Shown here: positions 29,201 through 43,012 of the stretch, piece by piece
Layout of the letters: every line of letters starts with the position of its first letter
Position numbering within the stretch: the stretch's first letter is position 1
Assembly: GCF_018812025.1 (NCBI RefSeq)
Contig: NC_063063.1
Coordinates: 5,250,442-5,314,441 of the forward strand
Source of the DNA: Megalobrama amblycephala
Lineage: Eukaryota; Chordata; Actinopteri; Cypriniformes; Xenocyprididae
DNA: 64,000 nt
Direction: 5' to 3'
The notes under the pieces: model-generated
Database searches by the model: none
What the model was told of the DNA's origin: nothing
What the model saw: only the letters and a program-made list of their open reading frames with translations
Made by a program: the position numbers and the translations under genes

Positions 29201-32200
29201 GCACTACTGGGCCACCGTAAGGCTGCATTTATTTGATCAAAAATACCATAAAAACAGTAATATTCTGATATATTATTGTACATATTTACGCTGTATATTT
29301 ACGCTGCGGATTTTCAAATGAGATTAAAGCTATGTCTGTAGCAAAAAGGGCTCGTAAACTTTGTTATATTTAAATTTTAAAATAAAACAATCCTCACACA
29401 CAATAGCACTTTTAGTTGGTTGTTGCCACTCCAGTGCTGGATTGTGTGGCAGCAGAGCCTCAGAAAACATGAGCGAAAACTCATTAGACGGTCACTTGTC
29501 ATCATCAGCCGAAGGGAAAAAAACAACAACAAACAAAACAAAAACAGGCTGCTGTCTTGTAAAAGCAAAAAGAAAGAATATTTGCAGAGAATATATGGTG
29601 TGAATATGCCTATACCCCCAGTAACGCATGTAAAATAGAGCATTAAGGGAAAAACAATGGAAAAAAACCTGGCAATTGAGTACCACACTGCTTCCATAGA
29701 GCTATAAAAAAACATATTGTCTTCAAATGTACAATGAGGATGTTTTTGTTCAAGAACTTGGGAGGAAATCCCGGTTTCCCTAATGGGGTTTAAATTGCAG
29801 GGTTGTGGTGTTTTTCTGCAACAATGTTGTTCATTTGTACTGCCTGTGTATTTTACTGCTTTGCAATAATAACAGTAGATTTTGCTAACCAGAACCGTGT
29901 TTTAATCTCCATGGCTGTTTTTAGTTTGGTTACCAGCTTACGTCATGTTCCAGTTTTAACATGCGACAGCAGACTCTAAACAACCGTATCACATGGATAA
30001 CAGAGGAACAGAAAGGCAAACATAATTCCTCTTAGAGATATACAAGGCCAGACTCTGTTTTATAATCTTTCGAGAAAGACTTTGCAGTGTTGTGTGTGTT
30101 TATATAGGGGTGTTAAAATTAAGTTTTAATTTTAATTGAATAAATGATATGTTCATTAACTAGTCAAACGACTGCAGTTATCTGCATATCTCCCTCAATA
30201 TAGATAATTCAGACATTTAATTCATAGTGGGAGATGAACTCACTGAATAGACATTACAAAAATATCAAAATTTAAGTAATTTATTTACATACATTTATTT
30301 TTAATTACATTATTTTTATTATTATTCACACTAAATAAACACGTTAAACTGACAGCCCTGATAATATGTAATATCTGTTTTTGCTTTTAAGATGTTTAAC
30401 CTTCTGATTTTGAGCTATCGACACTCGTCAGATATTTTATTCACATTATGTCAGACATCACCGTCACTGGCGACCTTCAACACTGATTGACACTAGTAAA
30501 TCTAGTAAATCAATATACAGCAAGTACTGTATATGAGGGTGTCAGAGGTAACTCTAACTGTATCAGTCTCACCTTTGAATTTGATAGTTTATCAGCAATT
30601 GCAGTTAACAGCACTGTGTTTTTGGCCAATAAAACACCTGCAGTTATCAGAAATACCTGCTGTCAGCATGTTAAGAGCAATTATGTCCTGTGTTGGCAGA
30701 TAATATGAAGGTCATTTCAGCACATGCATGAAAAGTTATTTCCCTAGACTGTGATAGGCAGAAATGCACATGTTTAGAACGTTCAAGAATCAAAATATCG
30801 ATGTATCCTGAGAAACCATTCACAGAAAAACCTATTGTGCTGTTCGGATTTTAATTTTCTTTTTTTACACTTTTGCTTAATGGCAACCTTTTACCCTGAA
30901 ACTTTGACATCATCTAAAACCAAAATTAATTAATTTAGTTAAACAAAATGAATACAGTTAAAATGTTACAGTCAAACGTATAATGATTAGTAACTAAAAT
31001 CAGTTATTGTTGGAAAACGGGCAGATCAAACTGCCCATAGGATCACGAGTCAAACTACCAAACTGCTGAAATCACGTGACTTTGGCGCTCCGAACCGCTG
31101 ATTCGACACAAAAGATTCGAATCAGTGTTTTGAAATCGGCCATCAATAGATATTGTTGAATAAAGTTGTTATTTTGTTTTGTTTTTTGGCACACAAAAAG
31201 TATTCTTGTTGCTTCATAACATTAAGGTTGAACCACTTGAACTGTTTTAAATACGTCTTTAGCAGCTTTCTGGGCACTGAAAGTGTAAATTATCTTGCTG
31301 GCAATGCAGGCCTCACTGAGCCATCGGATTTCATCAAAAATATCTTAATTTGTGTTCTGAAGATGAACGAAGATCTTATGGGTGTGGAACCACATGAGGG
31401 TGAGTAATTGGTGGATCCAAAATGGTCAATATTCATATTCATGCATTTCATTCATATTAATGTTAATCATTTATGGCTTATGATTTATCAATTTTACTTT
31501 TGATTTCATATATTTATGTACTCCTACTTTATATATTAATTCTCATCATATTTTCAAGTATTTACACTTTATTGTACCCTTATGGTCATTCTTCTTTTAT
31601 ATTTAAGAGTATGTATGCTTGTTATATTCAATTGTTCTTCAAGTGTTCCGGTGCGACAGGTCACGTTGACACGTTTGTGGTTAGATATTGGACGCCTGCC
31701 AAGTACTGCAGAAGCGATGGTGTTTTGCTTTCGGAATTAGTTGCTCATTTGAACTTAATATGTTATTATTTCTGCTGACATGTTATAATGTAACAGGGCT
31801 CAACGCTAAGGATATTTTCTACTGGCCCGGTCGGGTCAGTGGTTCAAATATTTACTTGCCCTGCCAAAATTATCACTGGCCCCACAACAAAAAATTAATA
31901 AAAGTAAAAGACAAGAAAATGGGCCTATAAAATAAGCATAGTCATTGTTTTTGTTGTCTTTTTTACATTTAACCTCAATAAATAGGGTTATGACACCAAA
32001 AGCTATTAACTTATATTTTAAATATTGTTATACAAATAAACAGTAAGTAATAAAATAGTAACAAATAATCAAATTACGAGTAATAGCACAAATAAATACA
32101 AAAGAACAAACATATAAATGAAATAAATGGTGCTTTTCAAGTTTTTCATGTAGGTTTAAACAGGAGATTTTCAGGTACAGAAATTGTAATCTAATGTTTA

Positions 32201-32353
32201 ACTATATAACTATAGAATAGATTAAACTTTATTAAAGTTAATCAGTCAAGAGCAGTTACAGATGCATAAAAATACTTTTAATGTTAAAAATATAAAACAT
32301 TAAATACTGTTATATGAAATTATATTAAAAAAAATGAAGACACTTTATATGTG
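29201..32353. other. Intergenic, mostly unrecognised
   Basis: AT-rich with no supportable gene. Bases about 31060-31405 are a degraded arm of the large foldback family seen intact at 49856-50649 (shared blocks include cacgtgactttggcgctccg and a caagaatattttt-like region). Confidence 0.45.
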
Positions 32354-32812
32354 TGTTACAACAGAGACACGGAGGCAGAGGTAAAAGCAATCCAGGTAAG
32401 TTTTATTTCACAAATAGCAGAGCACTGGGTGATAGCAAGCAGATATAAAGTTCTTGAGAGATGAAGGGAATGTAATACTGTCCTTTTTAACTTGCAGATG
32501 CTGGAGGAGAGATGCAATGGAGGGAGACGACGGAGACACTCACACACACAGGCAGGTAGGCACACGAGGAGAACAGGAGACGAAGGAGATGAAGGAGATC
32601 GCTGGAGCAGGTAAGTATGTCGTTGGGAGTCCTTAAGGTAAGCATACATGTGCTGTAGTGCAAACGAGACCGGACAGTGAGTGTGTGTGAGTGTGGTGGT
32701 TCTATAGTGGTGGTAATGATGGTGCTGATGATCTTCAGGTGGCGGTGATTAGTATGCTGGTGATTGGGTGCGTGGGTAAGGGAGTGAGGTGGAACCTGAC
32801 GTGTCTGTGACA
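32354..32812 (-). mobile_element. Solo LTR (459 bp) with 5-bp target duplication
   Basis: On the minus strand it begins TGTCACAGACACG and ends CTGTTGTAACA (TG...CA). The bases atgtg occur directly on both sides (32349-32353 and 32813-32817). An AATAAA lies on the minus strand at about 32402. No internal retroviral genes, so this is the product of LTR-LTR recombination. It is not the same sequence as the LTR at 16004-16593. Confidence 0.82.
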
Positions 32813-33357
32813 ATGTGAAATTAAACTCGCCAGTAGGTGGCAGCGAATCACCGTTAATGAGCGAATCGTTGAGATTCAACCGATTCATTCAAACGGCTGA
32901 TTCACTCAGGAAGTGTTGCTCAGAGACGCAAAACAATTCTGTGGACTTTGGAATTATTTTCGTTGGCGAAATACAGCGAAACAGGCGATTTGGTGTCTTA
33001 AATGTAAGTCACTTGATATTAAGTTCTTGTTCATTAAACTGTATGCTGAATAAGATCAATATCACATTTGTAATCATGCTAATAGACTAATAAACGGTGC
33101 TCTTTGTGTAATATTGATTACATTTAATTCAATTATATAAATATGAAATATATACAGGGGCATTTTTGCCCCTTATCTTGAATTCTGGGTCATTATAAAA
33201 GGCATTTTAGGAGCCTAAATCACGCAGTGAAAGCGTACACTCTAAATATGCACGCGCACTAGTCAAACCTACTAGACTACATCACGTACTGCATGCGTGC
33301 ACTCATAACTCATAACTCATGCGTGTTATATACTATTGAACTAGCATATTGCATATA
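32813..33357. other. Intergenic, nothing recognised
   Basis: Short open frames without protein-like features. No repeat structure identified. Confidence 0.4.
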
Positions 33358-33774
33358 TAAATTAGTTCAAAACTTTCACCTGAGGAGGGCAGTAATATGC
33401 TTAGCAGTGTCTACACTGCTGGAATTCAAATAGAGAAGAAGAAGATAGCTAGTTCAAGATGAGCATTTCTGGTTAAAATGTATAAAATTTTCATTTTTTT
33501 TTTTTAGAAAATTAGTAATTGTTTCTCTTGATAAGACCATTATTTCTCGTCTGGGATTGTGTAGAACAATTTGAAGCTGCAGTGAAACTAATTATGACCT
33601 TCAACTGTTTGGTGCCCATTGAAGTCCACTATATGGAAAAAAATCCTGGAATGTTTTCATCAAAAACTTTAATTTCTTTTCAACTGAAGAAAGAAAGACA
33701 TGGACATCTTGGATGACATGGGGGTGAGTAAATTATCAGGAAAAGTTTATTTAAAAGTGGACTAATCTTTTAAG
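33358..33774. repeat. Right arm of a foldback element
   Basis: Matches the right half of 43172-44008 (cctgaggagggcagtaata to the terminal actaatcttttaa). The left arm is missing. Confidence 0.7.
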
Positions 33775-34354
33775 ATCAATTAGTTTGATGTTGATTTTCC
33801 TAAAAAGTTACAGTTTGTGGTTTCAAAGGAAGAGAAGTAATAAAAAGATAATTTTTAATTTTCGTATTCAGTAGTAATGTTTTAAAATGTTTGTGCTAAC
33901 ACTATGTTATCAACATCTTGTTAAACTTTTAATTGAGTATCTGTAACAGTAGCTTACAGCTGACCACGCTTGAGCCACACACAGATCTCAACATTCAGCA
34001 TGCAAACCACAACAATGGTGACAATAACATTTTATTTAAAGTAAATTAAGTACTCTCTACAGTTCTTCTTTTAGTTAGTAGTACTCTCGTGTAAGTGAAC
34101 TATACTAACAAAGCTTTTGTCAGTACAACATACTATTCTTCTTTCACTTTATTTGAAGAAAATGTGGAAACCAATTGCACATAGTTTTCCAAGTCTTCGT
34201 AGCTTAAAATGGCAGATTAAAGCCATGTTGAGAATAATAGATGTTTGCTGAACACAATAAAACACTGTTAGTTAAATGGAATTCCTCCAGTAATCTTACT
34301 ATTAAATCCTAAGTACGATTAGTAAATATTCTAGAGTGTCAACTAGGACTGAGA
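33775..34354. other. Intergenic, nothing recognised
   Basis: AT-rich sequence with no supportable features. Confidence 0.4.
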
Positions 34355-34905
34355 TTAAAGGAACACTCCACTTTTTTTTGAAAATAGGCTCATTTTCCAA
34401 CTCCCATAGAGTTAAACAGTTGAGTTTTACCGTTTTCAAATCCATTCAGCCGATCTGCGCAATGATATTACGCAGCGTCTCTCACAAATGTCTCCATGGT
34501 TGCAAGCCACACTCACTGTGCAAACAGGGGGTCACAGCCGCTGCGAAATATCATTGCACCTGCTGCACACATGGTACGGCAGCAAAGTTCCTTGATTATT
34601 ACGCCGGAATGAGTATAGTTCCTAGCCATATTGGCCTAGAAAATCGCAACTTTTAATTTTTCGTCTGTCTTAGTACATGATGTAACTACAGAAGAGTCAA
34701 GTTTTAAATACTGAAGGGAAAATATTGAAACTCTTTGGTTATTATTGAGGGAGATGCTAACGGTCTAATCAGATTCAATGAACTATGCTAAGCTATACTA
34801 AAAGTGGTACCACTAGACCCAGAGATTGGCTGAATGGATTTGAAAACAGTAAAACTCAACTGTTTAACTCTAGGGGAGTTGGAAAAAAGTGGAGTGTTCC
34901 TTTAA
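34355..34905. mobile_element. TTAA-flanked palindromic element (551 bp)
   Basis: Starts ttaaaggaacactccac and ends gtggagtgttcctttaa. Longer arms of about 90 bp include inverted copies of gagttaaacagttgagtttt. Non-coding. Confidence 0.82.
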
Positions 34906-37900
34906 ACTAACTATATATTTATTACTTAATTTACTTGGGAAGAGTTTGCTCTTTACTTTTAGCAGATTTAGCAGATCCTTTAAGTTTGCTTTGCAAAAAT
35001 AAGGCAATCGGTTTCCAAACTTTTTTTTAAAGTAAACTGTACTTGAATTTACAGTGGACTCTTTCTACAGTCTTTCTTCAAATCCCCTTCTTGCTCAACT
35101 GAGTTACTTGATTGGCTACAGGTGTGTCGTGCTGCTTGTACTGATTCACTTTCAACAGGGTTTCTCTGATATCACTTACTGCACCTTTAAACTTTCACTT
35201 TATTTCAATAATTTACAGTGTACTCTTTCTATGTCTTTCTTTCTTCAGTCGAAAAGAAATAAAGGTTTTTGATGAAAACATTCAGGATTATTTCTTATAG
35301 TGGAAATGGAGCCCGGTTGAACAGTTTTCTTCAAAGGGCTTTAAACGCTACCAGACGAGGAATAAGAGTCTTATCTATCGAAACAATTGTCCATTTTCGA
35401 AAAAAAATGTAAATGTATATGCTTTATATAAAGAAATGATGGCCTTGCACATGCTTCCGCCAAAACCGCACATTTGTATTCTTCAAAAAGAACTTACGGA
35501 AAAAAACGGAACTGGCGCTGTGTAGAATAGGGAAGGCGTAGGACATACAGTGTAAGCATTTTGAAGAATACGAAAGTGCGATTTTGACATGGGGGTGAGT
35601 AAATTATCAGGAAACATTTTTTTGAAAGTGAACTAATCTTTTAATTATTTGTGAAATTTGCTATTTTTTTTTTTTTTTTTGAGTGAAAATTGTTTCAAAG
35701 TAAATCCTACATCATTTGTTTTCAGTGCAGTTTGAGTAAATCAGTGAACAACAACCTTTTTGTGACTGAAATGACCTAATTGTAAGATAACACTAAACAC
35801 TCAAAAAGGCAACTTTGTTGTTTTCCACTTAAACAAGCTGACAGAACAGAGTGAGTGTGTATTAGGAAGGCTCAGATTCACCGTGTGTAATGAAGATTAA
35901 CTTGCCAAGTGTCCTTGGCACAAGATATTTCGGACTTTCTAAAGGACCATGCTGTTTTCTTCATCTTTCACAGTTTTTGATTTCCTGGGCCAAAAAGAAA
36001 AAACAAAAGCATCACTAGAGGTCAAGCAGTGCAGATTTTTAGGAGCAGACAGTCATTAGCTCAGTCAGTGAAGAACCTTGGACATGGTCATGACACTATA
36101 AGCTGCCCTAAGCCATCCTCTCAAAAAAAGCGCACAGCACATAAATTCCAGGAGGATGACATCGTTTGCTCAAGGATTACGGACAGATTCTCCAGTATGC
36201 TCAGCTGGATGTACGATTATGGCACCTCTCCTTTCCCAACACATGGAGATTTGTTCTCCAAGTCACATGCAGGAATGACCCCCAGATTGCACAATACAAT
36301 CCTCCTATCTCACCCTGTGTTCTTCTGCATGCATATCACTGCCATATTGCCAAGTTCAGACCAATACTGTTAAAGCTGAACCGATGCAAAATGCAACACT
36401 GTTATTTTCTTAGCAATGGTATGCAATGCCATAACTTCCATTCCAATGCTGAGAGACAGTTTCCTATAGTCAGAGACAGTATAAAGAGGAGACGGACCTC
36501 TTGTAGAAATATGACTGGAAGAAAGCTATAGGAATGAAAGTCATGCTTTTTAGTTAAAAGAAGCTGCAAGTACTAAGCCAGCTGCATTAAGTTAGCTCAA
36601 GGTATTAATTCATTAAAAGTTTTTTAAAAAGTTTATAAAGATTTCACAAGGATCCGCAACAATCACTAAAAATGCTGTATTATGCATGCCAGACCATTAG
36701 TTGGCGATGTCACTTTGTAAAGAAAGACTTCGCTCCTGCGCACGTACGCGTTATTTTACACAGCACTCGTGTCAAATGCACATGCTTATAGACTTTACAT
36801 GGAGATGATAATGGTACCATTTCAGGTCCCCAAATGCCGTTGTCGTAAATGAACGGCCATAACACACTAAAAAGCTTTTTGGTTGAAAACGTTGTTGTGT
36901 AAACAACCCCAAAAACGGACTGCATTCCTCATGATACTCCATGGCACTTAACCACACACAACCATCACTCCTCAACCCTCTTTACATGCACAATAAAGCA
37001 CACACACATTCACACACCACCAGTCATTGTCTGGCCTCGTCAAGAGAATACAGACTCGTTTACCTGGAAAATGACCAGAGAATATCCTTCTGTAAGATTC
37101 TGTGATCTTCTACAAACCCTGTTATCCTTGCCCTCAAGTCATTCAAGTCATTCTCTCATCTGCTCCTTTGTGTATGTGTGTGTGTCTATGCCCGGTACTC
37201 CCTGTAAGACAAACCCAGTTATCATCTGCATATTCATTCAAAGACTCTATTGTTATTGATTCTCCTGCTTTTCATTATTCACCTTCACTGGATTGTGTTC
37301 CTGCTGCTTCTAACAATAAATGTACCTGTTCATTGTTCATATGACTCTCCTCTCATCATTGTGTCCAAGCCCCGTTGTGACAGGACCTTCATTAGCATTT
37401 CAGTAGCGATTATCAAGGATTTTTAAAGAGCCTTCCTATAATATAATCAAATATTATTTGATGCTTACAAAAAAGTTATTTTGTCTGCACACTGCTCATT
37501 AAGAATTGTGATCAAAGGAGATAAATGACAGATTTGATGTACAGTTGAAACAATTTTCAATTGCTAGCAAATTTCAGAAATGAATACAGAGAATCAGCAA
37601 GTAACTCATCAAATTAAAAGTGAAATTGTGAAGTAGAAAGGTTGGAAAAAGTATTTTCTTGTAAAAACACTAATAATCAGAGTTTTATTCACAGCTTCTC
37701 AAAAACATTAGTTTTTTTTTGAACTGGCCTGTCCTAACTAACTAAACCCTGACCCTTCAGCCTAGATAGAAACATTGTCAAGATGGTACGTTGCCAGGAT
37801 GGCTTCCAAGACGACTGACTTGCCTTATAGGGACTTTGCTATAGTGGACCAAAGGAACAGGTTTCAGTTTGTATAAATATTAAAATACCTGACATTTTCT

Positions 37901-38625
37901 AATCTAAAAAAAAGGCTGTTCAGAGCTATTCATGCAATATTGCAAACATAATAATAATCATGGCTATTTGTAGTGCAAGAAGCTTTTTAACATGCATTCA
38001 CCTGTTTCTATTATCTATCACTTTAAGATTTACCTCCTTAGTGAACAGAAAGCAATTTTCTCCTTCTCTCCAAAGAATCACTGATTGAACAGTGATTGAA
38101 GAGCCAGAGCTCGGCAGCTGGGCTACATAACGCTTCGGTCTGCCAGATTGTCTAGAATAGAAACAGCAGCAGTACAGTAATGTTTAAGTCTTCAGAAAAG
38201 AATAAGCATTATAACATAAGAGGAAACCACTCTGAAAAAATACACTTTAGCATCCTTTAAAAATAGTACTTATCATGGAAACGATATACTTTAAAATAAT
38301 ATAAGAGTGAATGTTTTTAGACACTTAATTGCATTTTATTTGCAATTCAATTAAAGCTGCAGTCCGTGAGTTTTGCCTCTTTGTCGCCATCTCTGTTTGA
38401 AACCTGCAATTGCAGTTATTTGCGTTATTATTATTTTTGTGGGTTGTGCATTGGCATGGCTCTTCAGTGCTGATGAATCTAATGTTTTGAGGAGAATGTG
38501 AGGCTGTCAGTCACCGCACCGGTGGATACTGTACTTCAGAATCACAGATTCTATGTCTAGGAAGTATGACCAAAATAATAATTTTCACCAGAATATGACA
38601 TCTGAAAAAGTAAGTAACATGTCTG
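34906..38625. other. Intergenic, fragmentary repeats
   Basis: Bases 35228-35643 are a degraded foldback (family of 1815). Bases 36680-36960 resemble a dispersed cyprinid repeat with gttggcgatgtcact and gccgttgtcgtaaatg. Bases 37100-37382 end with ccccgttgtgacagg, like a retroelement tail, but I cannot prove it. No gene is supported; the frames at 36029-36531 lack recognisable domains. Confidence 0.45.
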
Positions 38626-39426
38626 CAGAGCTGGGTAGATTACTTATGAATTGTAATCCTTTACTGATTACAAACTACATAATCATTAATATAATCTCTT
38701 AGATTACACATTTTTGGATAACGTAATCTGACTACTTTTGGATTACATTTAGATTACTTTTGTGCTAACCCTTATTTGATGTCACATATATTGTGGGATG
38801 ATCTTGTACTATTTTGACAGATAATATATTCCAAAAAATATATTCTATTCACCAACAAGAGCCTCAACAGATTCTTTTTAAAGTGCAATGTATGGACAGT
38901 TAATGCTTCAAAATACTAACACTAATGTAACTGTTAGTGTTTGCTGATAGTAACAAAATCACATCTTATGACTTTAATACATATTTACTTAAAATTAAGT
39001 AAATTTAGAAAACAGCAACATTACAAAAACAAATATTTAAAAACATGAAATTCACAGCAATATCACTGCTACATCAAATATTTAATCTATATTTCATATA
39101 TATTATTATTATTTCATATATGTATTTTATCTATATTTCCCCCTCACCGCCGGAAAAACTCAAAGAATCACGAACGTATACAAGCGGCAGGTTTATTATG
39201 AAAAAAAATATGAATGTTAAAAAAATAAAAAATGAGGAGAATCAATTCATTGTGAACAACTTACTGCCATTGTGTAAATAATATGTAATCATGTTATCCA
39301 TAAAAAAGTAACTGTAGTCTGATTAAGAGTATTTTAAAAATGAGTTTACTCTAATTGCAAGTACTTGATTTTTGGAATCTGATTACGTAATCCAGATTAC
39401 ATATAATCCGTTACTACCCAGCTTTG
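38626..39426. mobile_element. hAT-type non-autonomous element with 8-bp duplication
   Basis: Ends cagagctgggtag and ctacccagctttg are inverted. The eight bases catgtctg occur on both sides (38618-38625 and 39427-39434), the hallmark of hAT insertion. Inside are inverted gattacgtaatc-type blocks. No transposase. Confidence 0.88.
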
Positions 39427-39954
39427 CATGTCTGCCAATTTTGTTCTGACCAACTGAGAAAAAAAAAGCATTGCAATAAATCATTTCTGGAGTACAATCC
39501 GCCATTAAAATGACAAATTTAATTGTTCCAGCAAATTATTGTGATTAAACTTTACCTTATATAAACGTAATACTTTGATTAAAATAATGCGATTAAGCTC
39601 ATAATCGTAGTAAACATAATCGCATTAAACTAGGTGGTGTACACTGATTTTAATCGAAATAAACAGGCATGTAAACACCTTAATCGCATTATTCCAGCTC
39701 TGACCAATGTGCACATGTGCTCGGACATACATGGATGCCGTGTGTTGTTAATCACAACTTCATGAATGAACTCCGTGACATTATTCTGAAGTTTTCTCTT
39801 CACCAAATCGCTAAACTCTGTCAACACAATAGGCTGCGCAGACTCTGCGCATCTTCATCCAGGCGGCATGAAGAATGCGACAGCAGCACAGGCAAACCTG
39901 GCATTGCGATGTTCATCATGGCGCCAAATACTATCCAAGTAGATTAAATTTATA
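39427..39954. other. Intergenic, repeat-like
   Basis: Contains repeated and inverted aataatgcgattaag-type blocks (about 39580-39690), suggesting a degraded element. No gene. Confidence 0.4.
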
Positions 39955-40345
39955 GTGAATAAATTTAACACAGAGGCCAGCCCAGAACTCTATGCTCCCT
40001 TCTCAGCTGGCACTCCTGCAGCTTCCGGCTCCGCCTTGTTCTCTTGCCCCGCCATGTTTCCCATCATCGCCGGCTCCACCGTGGTCTCCATCTTTGCGAA
40101 CTCTATCTCAGCCAGCTCCACCGTGGTCTCCAGCTCCGCCCTGGCTTCCTGCTCCACCTTGGTTTCCTGCTTTGCTAGACCTGCCTTGGCATCCGGGTCT
40201 GCCCTGGCGCCCTGCTCCAACTGGGTTTCCGGGTCCATTTCCGTATGAGAGGCCTGGCCCTTCATCCCTCCCCCTTGTCCGTCTCCACTCCACCACCCTC
40301 CTGGACTCTTTTTGTATTGTGGAGCATCTGGAAGCTGCTCCTTAA
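39955..40345. repeat. GC-rich imperfect tandem repeat, open in several frames
   Basis: Built from imperfect 15-30 bp units such as ctccaccgtggtctccagct. Much richer in C and G than its surroundings. Because the repeat lacks stops, at least four overlapping frames on both strands stay open (39955-40248 and 39992-40345 on plus; 39990-40265 and 40108-40296 on minus). It might be a piece of a retroelement coding region, but no domain can be recognised. Confidence 0.6.
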
Positions 40346-41093
40346 ATGGGAGGTTCTGTCATGTTAGTAGTTTCTTGTTTGGACTTTTTTTTGTTTAGTT
40401 TGATTTAGTTGGAAACTCTTCTGTGTCATGTTAATCTAGTTTTCCCTTGTGTATAATAAGTCCTAGTGTTTGCTGTGTAGTTTGTCAGTTTTGGCTGGTA
40501 TTCCTGCCCTTCGTGTTCCTTGGTTTGCTTGCAGTTTTGGTTTGTTTGTTTGTTTTGTAAAATATTCTGTACTAGTTCCTTGTCTCCGCCTTCCTTCATT
40601 GCTCTCCTTTTTACATTTAAGAGGGCTTTTTGACCCACTTTTTATTTAATTTCATAATCCATTGTCTTTGAAATACGGTACTGCTGAACGTACTGATAAG
40701 CATTTATGTAAACTAAAATATACTTTATTGTCATTTCCATTTAAACTTGTATGTCACATTTTAAATATATTTGTAATTATATATTTGTAATGATGAAGCT
40801 GCACTTTAATACATTTAAAATGTATTAACTTTAAATGTAGTATCACATAATACACTACAGTTAAAAATTATAATCGGATACTTTAGTATATTAGTTAATA
40901 CATTAAAGCATGACAAAAGATTGTTAACCCTTGTAAGATTAACATAATAATGTAATTAAAAAACAACAACAAATGTAATATCTCTCACTTTATTAATGTT
41001 TTTACTCTACATCTGTGCAGTGTTGGGAGGATTTAAGGTATTTTTTAATTTACTGTATAAAAAATACATGCTTTAACATAGATTTAAAAAACT
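40346..41093. other. Intergenic, nothing recognised
   Basis: AT-rich sequence. The T-rich start after 40360 resembles a retroelement tail but is not diagnostic. Confidence 0.4.
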
Positions 41094-41417
41094 GGTAACA
41101 CTTTACAATAAGGTTCATTAGTTAACATTAGTTAACTACATTAGTTAATATGAACTAATAATGAACTGCACTAATACAACATTTATTAATCTTTGTTAAT
41201 GTTAATTTCAACATAAACTAATACTTTATTAAAATCTTGTTAACATTAGTTATTGTACTGTAAACTAACATGAACAAACAATGAACAGCTGGATTTTCAA
41301 CGTTAACGTTAACGAAGATTAGTAAATACAGTAACAAATATATTGCTCATGGTTAGTTCATGTTAGTTTACACATTAACTAATGTTTAACTAATGAACCT
41401 TATTGTAAAGTGTTACC
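41094..41417. mobile_element. Short inverted-repeat element with 8-bp duplication
   Basis: Starts ggtaacactttacaataagg and ends with the inverted complement. The bases aaaaaact lie on both sides (41086-41093 and 41418-41425). Fragments of the same family occur at 576-760, 44085 and 48060. Non-autonomous, probably hAT by duplication length. Confidence 0.85.
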
Positions 41418-41665
41418 AAAAAACTTTTTATGTAATTTTTTTTAATGTGAATTTTATGTAAAAAATATAAACATTTCTCATTTTCATTCATGGAGATAAC
41501 ATGGACAATGTGCCATGGTTAATGGAAGATTGCTGCCATCAACTGAATAACAAACACTTTTAAATTAAAATAACATGAAATTTCAACTCTGCATTACTCA
41601 ACGGCTCATTTGCCATTTCCTTATGGGTATACATCTTTTCACAAGTTTTTTTTTTTTTTAAATTA

Positions 41666-42377
41666 AGGGTTCAAGCATGTAGCACTGAAATCTACGGAGC
41701 TCCACACATGACATGCAGGAAAAAAATAAGCTAAATCGTTTGCACGATTTACTATTTCGTTCCCTCGATCTATAAATCATGCACGTTTTGTGGTCATGTG
41801 AAAAAGGACGCGGCGACTGGCCACTTGGTGGTGCTATAACAAGAAAAAAACCCATAAAAATGGCTATAACTACTTCACTGTTAGTCCGATCGATTTAAAA
41901 TTTGGCATGCTGTGTCTACATCCGAGGTACCATGACTGTCTATGAGGACATTGACGCATCTCAAAAACAAATTTCGCCATTGGCCAATGAATTTTGAGCA
42001 GCTATCAGACAAGGTTAACAGAGGCCGTGGGGTTGTGTATCACACGATTTTTCACGAATGCCCACAACATTTGTACCACATGGTAGAACTCCTCATTCTG
42101 AGCAACTTTGCCACTAGGTCCACCGCTGTCCATCGAATCCTTCGTTAAATATCAGAAATTATTTCAAAAACCAACTTTGGTGAACTAGTCCTAGGTTTTT
42201 GGCTTAACCTCGATAACTGTTAAAAATCTTTATAAACCATTCATTTCCTTTGGTAAATTGCCTGTTTGGGCTGTAAATGGTCTATTTCATCTATGATCAA
42301 GATGTTTAAAGGCTTGCTAATTAAAACATTATACCTTTTTACGCATGTGCAAAAAGGCCTTAAAGCGCTTGAACCCT
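41666..42377. repeat. Dispersed element with agggttcaagc ends
   Basis: The left end agggttcaagc and right end gcttgaaccct are inverted; about 710 bp long. Inside is sequence such as cgatcgatttaaaatttggc. No coding capacity recognised. Confidence 0.65.
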
Positions 42378-43012
42378 GATAATTGCTGCTCACAGCTATA
42401 TTTTAGATTTATGTTTAGACATTATAAAATTATTATAATAATAAAAATGACTTTTTCAAAGTTTAGCATTTTTTTGTACTGAAGTATAATTTTTTGCAAT
42501 TGACACATTATTACAGTCAAACCTGAACATAGTGTTATATATGTGGTTTATCATGTTTGCTATATGTGTGTATGTTGTGTGTGTTTGCATTTGTTCTCCA
42601 TCGTGGAAGTGTTGTGGTGTCACTCCATCATTTCTGTCTTTGTTCTGCATTGCAGCTGATTTATTTTTGACATTATGTAACAGAGCAACTTATGGCAAAC
42701 CATTTGTCATCTCTCATTAGTGATTTTGTGGGTTTTGGGGGGTGGGATGTGTCGTGGTATCGCCCCTTCATTTTTTTGTGTGTTTTCTGGATTGTAACTG
42801 ATTTTTTTTTTGTTCACAAATTATGTAACACAAGGCATTTTTTTATTGTCTCCCATGGATGAGGAGACTATAAAAATGGGGGGTAGAGCGGAGAATGTGT
42901 GCGTGAGCACGAGCGTTCCACTTTATGGATGTGCTATAGGTTTGCCACTTCACTTCTGTGTATTTGTGTTCTGTGTTGTGGCTGATTTAATTTTTTTATT
43001 TAATGTTCACCA
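42378..43012. other. Intergenic, nothing recognised
   Basis: T-rich sequence with imperfect repetition of a tgtgttttctgtattg-type motif. No supported gene. Confidence 0.4.

Noticed and set aside
36029..36531. Overlapping open frames of 114 and 121 codons
   Set aside because: No recognisable domain, no splice context, composition like the surrounding non-coding DNA.
41094..41417. CRISPR-like spaced repeats
   Set aside because: The repeated ttagttaac-type motifs belong to an inverted-repeat transposon with an 8-bp duplication, in a vertebrate genome.
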